In this document: positions 7,201 to 10,002 of the stretch, piece after piece | Numbering within the stretch: position 1 is the first letter of the stretch | Layout of the letters: every line of letters starts with the position of its first letter | Position numbers and translations under genes: made by a program | Notes under the pieces: generated by a model | Databases searched by the model: none | The model's input: the letters and a program-made list of their open reading frames with translations, nothing else | What the model was told of the DNA's origin: nothing | NCBI GenBank assembly: GCA_001598975.1 | Contig: BBXU01003354.1 | Coordinates: 1-10,002, forward strand | DNA from: Parachlorella kessleri | Taxonomy: Eukaryota; Chlorophyta; Trebouxiophyceae; Chlorellales; Chlorellaceae | DNA: 10,002 nucleotides | Reading direction: 5' to 3'

Positions 7201-10002
7201 TCCTCCACCCGGGGCATGCCAGGTGCAGAATCAGTCCTAACTCTTATGAGGTGATTATTGAGTCATCACCACCGTTATTATTACTGGACTTGTGACCACT
7301 GCACAGATGAGGATATTGTGCCCAGCTTTCCCTTGAGAGCCGCTCCGCTGCCCACCGGAGGGATGGCTGGAGATGACCGCACACCCAGCGCACCCCTTCA
7401 AAGTGCACAAAATGCTTGTGGTGTGCGTACACTGTTATTGTGGCGTGCAGGGCCCCGCTACGAGGCCAGCCGTGGGTTTGGCCAGCAGGCAGGCAGGCAG
7501 GCAGGCAGGCAGGCGGGGGTATGGTCATATCACGGAACGTGTTACACGGTCCAACGTACAAACAAGTGGCCCAACTCCCTTCCCCCTCACACACATATCG
7601 TGTGCAGGGTTGAGGAAGGCGTGGACTGGGCTCCCAAGGCCGTGGTGCAGCCATTCCCGGAGGGGCCTCGCGTGAAGTGGGCACCGGCGCCGGTGGCGGT
7701 GCTGTCAGCGGTGGCGCCAGACCTGCTGCACAACGTGGGGTGAGCTGCCTGTCTTGGATTTTCATGCAATGCCTGGGAGTAGGGTTATCGTCCTGCTAAG
7801 GCGCAGGCGCCGCTGGCAGTGCCATCAGCGTTGGCGCCAGGCGTGTGCTGACTGTCAGGCTCGATCCATGGCATAACAACCCTGGGGTGCCACATCCTTG
7901 CAAGCGTGGGATGGCACTGCCACCGACCGCGTTGGCGACAGCGGTAGTCCACCGTCTATCCTTGCTGCACATAAAGTCTCCTAGGTCATACACAGTACGT
8001 CCAGTCACGGGCGATGGGCTGTTTCTGTAAATCACCGGTCTTGGAAGGGAGGTGTGACAGCCCCCCTTCAAGCCTCAACTCACCGCCCGTGCCTTCAACT
8101 GAGCTGGGTTGTCAGCGCGGACCCTGCTTCTCGACTGGCGGCATGCTGGGACACAGTAAAGCAGGCCAGCCCCTGCCCCTGCCGCCCCGCCCTGGCTGCA
8201 GGCACATCCTGTTTGACGTGCTGACGCCCGCGTTCAACCTCATGAACCTGTTTGGGGTGTACAGCTTCGACTTCCAGGTAACCATGGGCGGCGAGGCAGC
8301 GGCCACGCATGCATGTGTGTGGCTGGAGGCTCTCGTGGCAGTCATGGTCTAGCTGAGGAGGAGGCTGCGCAGCACTGGACTGCGGGGTGGGTGTGTGTGG
8401 CCCTGGGCGGGGCGGGGGCCTTGCTTGCCTCAGCAAAGGCTGAGAAGCTCAGCAGGGAGGTCATGACCTCGCTGTGCATGCTTCCCCCTTGTCAGCAGCA
8501 GTTCGGTGGCTTCGACAGGCAGGCCGGCTTAGGGGGGGGGCTTACGCTGGCCCTAGCTGACGAGCATGCCATGTGGAAACGCGCGTCAGGGTAGCATAGC
8601 AGGCGGCGCCTCACCAAATGGTGTTGGCTTGTCGAACTGCTTGCCACGCCTGCTTCTCTTTCGCTCAAGTCATGTGGTAAGCAAGTCCTTACTTATAACG
8701 TACACAGGGACTGAAACAGTGCATTTAGTAGGTTGCCTGGGCAATCCCTGTGCTGCAGTTTTTGATACTTCGAGCGCAGAAGGGCAGCGAGGAACTTTTG
8801 GACAAGCGGCTGCCCAGGTATGCCCTCGTGCCCTGCCTCTTTTCCCCTCCTGCTGTTCTCCCTTTCCTATTTTTCTGCTCGGGTCACCTCCCTCTCTGTT
8901 TTTACACATGGTTTTTATACATCTGTTCATTTACATAAAATATTGTGTATGTATACTAGAAGAACCTCCTGACGCAGCTCAGGCGTGATGTTGCTCTTCA
9001 TACAAGACAGGGTACTCGGAATGCATGGCACAGGCTTCAGTATAGCCCCGCTCCAGTGCACCCCCCTTGTGTACATCCAACCATTGGCGCACCTTGTGTC
9101 ATTTTAGTACCACTCCTGATCGCCCGTGGACGTTAATCTGCTGCCAGCTGGCCTGGCTGCACCCTGCTACATTGGATGAGTCATCCTGTCATACGGGACC
9201 CCCCACCCCTTACCCTTCGGCAACAGAGCGGAGCTGAGCCCCTGACTCAAACCCCTCGCTTACATGAGTCATGCTTGATGGCATCCAGGTACATGAACCC
9301 GCCGCCCGGCAAAGCGGAGCGCAGCCTGCTGGCACTTGTCTCCCGCCACCCTGCGCTGCGGCTGCAGCAGTACGCCGACCAGCAGGGTGTACCGCCCGGC
9401 GGCTACCTGTGCTTCAAGGTTGGTACCGACTGCGTACTGCTCATGGTGCGAAGGAGCACTGGCCGGCGTTGGTATGTGACGGAGGACGCAGCACGCAGGA
9501 AGGAACCGCCGTGCGGGCCTCATGCCTTTCGTAAAATGCTCCTGAGGAGGCTCAGCGTGGCAGGGTACTGGGGCAGTTGCGGTTTGTCGGCCGGCAGGGC
9601 AGCGCCCCATGCTTGCTTGGCAGCTGTGGCAGCGTGAGTACTGCAGGAGTCATATCAGGTTAGGGACCAGTCTTCCGGCGCCCGCCCACCACCTCGATGT
9701 ATGCCGAATGTGCACCCTCGCCCCTGCTCCATACCTGCTGTGCCTGCTGGCACCTTGTGCCCCTCGGATGGGCCCATGAGACATTACTCTTTGCTGAGGA
9801 GAGAGGGTGCTGTGCTAACCTGGGTGCTGCCCTGCTGTGCTGTGCTGCAGCGCCTGCTGGCGGGCACCGGCTCCCTGAGCCGCCAGATGGACCGAGTGGA
9901 CGCGCTTCCCTTCAGGAACACCATCATGGCCAACCTGGGCATACGGGAGCCGCCGCAGCGGGAGCCGCTCATCACCGTCTTCAACAAGCGGGTGCGGGGG
10001 GG
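4106..10002 (+). CDS. GT61/DUF563-like glycosyltransferase, type II membrane protein; spliced gene, 3' end outside window
   Basis: Whole-gene entry; exons 4106-4203, 4517-4635, 4907-5166, 5620-5969, 6596-6675, 7144-7222, 7608-7739, 8202-8277, 8759-8817, 9289-9418 and 9851-10002+ (511 codons plus 2 nt). All ten junctions keep phase and are GT-AG. Order: basic cytosolic tail (1-47), one membrane span (about 48-65), low-complexity linker (73-121), poly-Gly (122-143), coiled coil (about 144-205), Glu-rich run (213-233), then the lumenal domain. The domain shows CLGRKFDDDHNRNSCQFQNV (265-284), FWSPFL (318-323), NVGHILFDVLTPAFNLMNLF (371-390), GTGSLSRQ (466-473) and PLITVFNKRVR near the end. The sC-x-f-x-nvC, N-x-GH-x(3)-D and late PLIT strand fit the GT61 fold. 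The downstream catalytic end is not visible. Such enzymes act in the Golgi on glycoproteins or wall polysaccharides. Exact donor and acceptor sugars are unknown; another Golgi GT family is possible. Confidence 0.7.
4517..4635 (+). CDS. Glycosyltransferase exon 2: signal anchor
   Basis: Residues 34-72. TRFGKRLWHSW (basic/aromatic) leads into a hydrophobic span YVLLAMLAMMGLSVLLL (49-65), then PSTRAFP. Positive residues on the N side predict N-in/C-out topology. Acceptor ctctgcag|agcc, donor ccgg|gtgagt (strong), phase 1. Confidence 0.7.
4736..4768 (+). repeat. (GT)n microsatellite in intron 2
   Basis: An interrupted GT run passing into a G-rich tail, within the 271-bp intron 4636-4906 of the glycosyltransferase. 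Confidence 0.85.
4907..5166 (+). CDS. Glycosyltransferase exon 3: stem linker, poly-Gly and coiled-coil start
   Basis: Residues 74-159. The first part is low-complexity (SGDPLPAGGAVGSSSSRKG). A run of 20 glycines in 22 residues (122-143, bases 5053-5118) follows, then RELQELRREIEQLQEQ, a heptad-patterned coiled coil. The end (cag|gtggga, phase 0) is well supported. The 5' edge is less certain: the acceptor at 4906 is chosen because it is the one that joins exon 2 and stays in the coiled-coil frame. The better-looking tttcag at about 4801 would put the coiled coil out of frame. Confidence 0.6.
5053..5118 (+). repeat. GGN (poly-Gly) triplet repeat inside exon 3
   Basis: Tandem GGN codons, becoming pure GGA over the last third, encode residues 122-143. 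The same DNA reads poly-Glu or poly-Arg in the other frames and poly-Pro on the minus strand, which creates long false open frames. Confidence 0.85.
5167..5619 (+). other. Glycosyltransferase intron 3 (453 bp) with a spaced repeated motif
   Basis: The block GGGGCTGCT(G/A)GC recurs at 5306, 5426 and 5534, each preceded by a similar pyrimidine-rich stretch, suggesting a worn tandem repeat of about 108-120 bp. No exon-like protein is recognised, and the coiled-coil heptads join across the intron. Confidence 0.45.
5620..5969 (+). CDS. Glycosyltransferase exon 4: coiled coil, acidic run, start of lumenal domain
   Basis: Residues 160-275 plus two bases. VGQLAEKDRQLAERDILLQQ continues the heptads of exon 3 across the junction, supporting phase 0. 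An Arg/Ala-rich part and a Glu/Gly run (213-233) coded by GAG repeats follow. The last part, KHKARYSHYRCLGRKFDDDH, is conserved-looking and leads into the Cys-rich start of the catalytic region. Donor aacag|gtgggc. Confidence 0.72.
5779..5841 (+). repeat. GAG-rich (poly-Glu) repeat inside exon 4
   Basis: Imperfect GAG/GGG triplets encode the acidic residues 213-233, ending in seven consecutive GAG codons. The minus strand shows CTC runs that read as poly-Leu or poly-Ser in false frames. Confidence 0.85.
5970..6595 (+). other. Glycosyltransferase intron 4 (626 bp): G-runs and cryptic exon
   Basis: The 5' part holds four G-runs of 4-9 bases between 5998 and 6052, a G-quadruplex candidate. A 95-nt stretch at 6289-6383 has a strong acceptor (ttctgtctttcag) and a strong donor (ga|gtaagt). 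It is not used in the proposed reading because it would shift the frame of exon 5. Confidence 0.55.
6596..6675 (+). CDS. Glycosyltransferase exon 5
   Basis: Residues 277-302 (first base completes R276). NSCQFQNVCYNTGTGLVEYY gives the paired cysteines C279 and C285 typical of the N-terminal edge of GT61-like lumenal domains. Acceptor ctgctgcag with a pyrimidine-rich tract; donor agag|gtgggt, phase 1. Confidence 0.75.
6676..7143 (+). other. Glycosyltransferase intron 5 (468 bp) with a 12-bp tandem repeat
   Basis: Three units of ATCCCCAC(C/A)TGG lie at 6898-6933. The intron stays open in the frame of exon 5 for about 400 bases (stop at about 7074-7076), so retention would add some 130 residues rather than stop at once. 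Confidence 0.6.
7144..7222 (+). CDS. Glycosyltransferase exon 6
   Basis: Residues 304-328 between split codons E303 and R329. Contains VPVSFDQAGHQLNAFWSPFL. Acceptor ttcccgcag, donor gccag|gtgcag, phase 2. Confidence 0.65.
7223..7607 (+). other. Glycosyltransferase intron 6 (385 bp) with (CAGG)n
   Basis: About seven tetranucleotide units at 7486-7514, ending in a G-run. Nothing else recognisable. Confidence 0.7.
7608..7739 (+). CDS. Glycosyltransferase exon 7
   Basis: Residues 330-372. VEEGVDWAPKAVV, then a hydrophobic strand VAVLSAVAPDLLHNVG that runs into the conserved GH of exon 8. Donor gtggg|gtgagc, phase 2. Part of this exon is copied into the following intron. Confidence 0.75.
7740..8201 (+). 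other. Glycosyltransferase intron 7 (462 bp) with decayed exon 7 copy
   Basis: Bases 7801-7841 match exon 7 bases 7681-7721 at 34 of 41 positions with no gap, an offset of exactly 120 bp. The rest of the intron is unremarkable. Confidence 0.75.
8202..8277 (+). CDS. Glycosyltransferase exon 8: N-x-GH-x-x-x-D core motif
   Basis: Residues 374-398. With the end of exon 7 it forms NVGHILFDVLTPAFNLMNLF, the best family signature in the gene: GT61-like enzymes have N-x-GH followed by D in the same helix. Acceptor ggctgcag, donor ttccag|gtaacc, phase 0. Confidence 0.78.
8278..8758 (+). other. Glycosyltransferase intron 8 (481 bp)
   Basis: Holds a G-run near 8531-8540 and a GC-rich stretch near 8390-8420. 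No exon, RNA gene or mobile element seen. Confidence 0.6.
8759..8817 (+). CDS. Glycosyltransferase exon 9 (59 nt)
   Basis: Residues 399-417 plus two bases: FLILRAQKGSEELLDKRLP. The smallest exon. Supported by phase on both sides (0 and 2), acceptor gtgctgcag and good donor cccag|gtatgc. Confidence 0.62.
8818..9288 (+). other. Glycosyltransferase intron 9 (471 bp)
   Basis: More AT-rich than its neighbours, with a pyrimidine-rich first half (8825-8900) and AT-rich sequence at 8900-8960. No coding or RNA signal recognised. Confidence 0.6.
9289..9418 (+). CDS. Glycosyltransferase exon 10
   Basis: Residues 419-461. YMNPPPGKAERSLLALVSRH and a segment ending GGYLCFK. The donor aag|gttggt is weak, but it joins to RLLAGTGSLSR in exon 11 to give the CF-x-R-L-x-x-GTGS run expected for the family. 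If the donor is skipped, the frame stays open to 9637. Confidence 0.68.
9419..9850 (+). other. Glycosyltransferase intron 10 (432 bp)
   Basis: Starts at a weak donor (gttggt) and ends at a strong acceptor. The first 219 bases stay open in the exon 10 frame, ending at a TGA at 9635-9637. Retention would give a truncated enzyme lacking the GTGS and PLIT segments. Confidence 0.55.
9851..10002 (+). CDS. Glycosyltransferase exon 11 (partial, runs off window)
   Basis: Residues 462-511 and on. RLLAGTGSLSRQMDRVDALP, then a MANLGI segment and PLITVFNKRVR, matching the strand that in GT61 proteins precedes the conserved Arg-Asn-x-x-Glu-Leu region. The acceptor ctgtgctgtgctgcag is strong. No stop before the window end. 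Confidence 0.75.

Overview
The window looks like nuclear DNA of a green alga, probably a volvocine or Chlamydomonas-like chlorophyte. It is moderately GC-rich. Both genes are cut into many short exons (59-350 nt) by GT-AG introns of about 270-730 nt. The introns carry (GT)n, (CAGG)n and G-run repeats, and the coding exons contain gly- and glu-coding triplet repeats. No operon structure, Shine-Dalgarno-led ORF or prokaryotic mobile element was seen. The taxon is inferred from style and gene content, not from a marker gene.

Layout: two divergent (head-to-head) protein genes, both running off the window. Gene A is on the minus strand, from 2813 down past position 1. It encodes a secreted NodB-type polysaccharide (chitin) deacetylase of carbohydrate esterase family 4. 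Six exons are visible (2813-2753, 2468-2323, 1595-1479, 1041-945, 655-546, 258-133), giving 219 codons: signal peptide, short Cys-rich segment, and all the main NodB motifs. The C-terminal part lies beyond the left edge. Gene B is on the plus strand, from 4106 past 10002. It encodes a type II membrane protein that looks like a Golgi glycosyltransferase of the GT61/DUF563 kind. Eleven exons (511 codons plus 2 nt) join with consistent phases: basic N-terminal tail, one membrane segment, low-complexity and coiled-coil stem, then the lumenal catalytic region. The 3' end is missing. Between the two start codons lie about 1.3 kb (2814-4105) with no convincing gene, presumably a shared or back-to-back promoter region.

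Together the genes suggest a cell-surface or extracellular-matrix glycan locus: one protein deacetylates an N-acetylated polysaccharide outside the cell, the other would transfer sugars in the Golgi. The link between them is inference from divergent orientation and theme only.

The most distinctive structure is decayed tandem copies of exon edges inside neighbouring introns, at three places in two genes: an 86-bp repeat at gene A exon 6/donor, a three-copy repeat at gene A acceptor/exon 4, and a 120-bp-offset copy of gene B exon 7. No wholly new system was identified. The exon-edge duplications, a cryptic 95-nt exon with strong splice signals, and the unusual stem of gene B merit checking.
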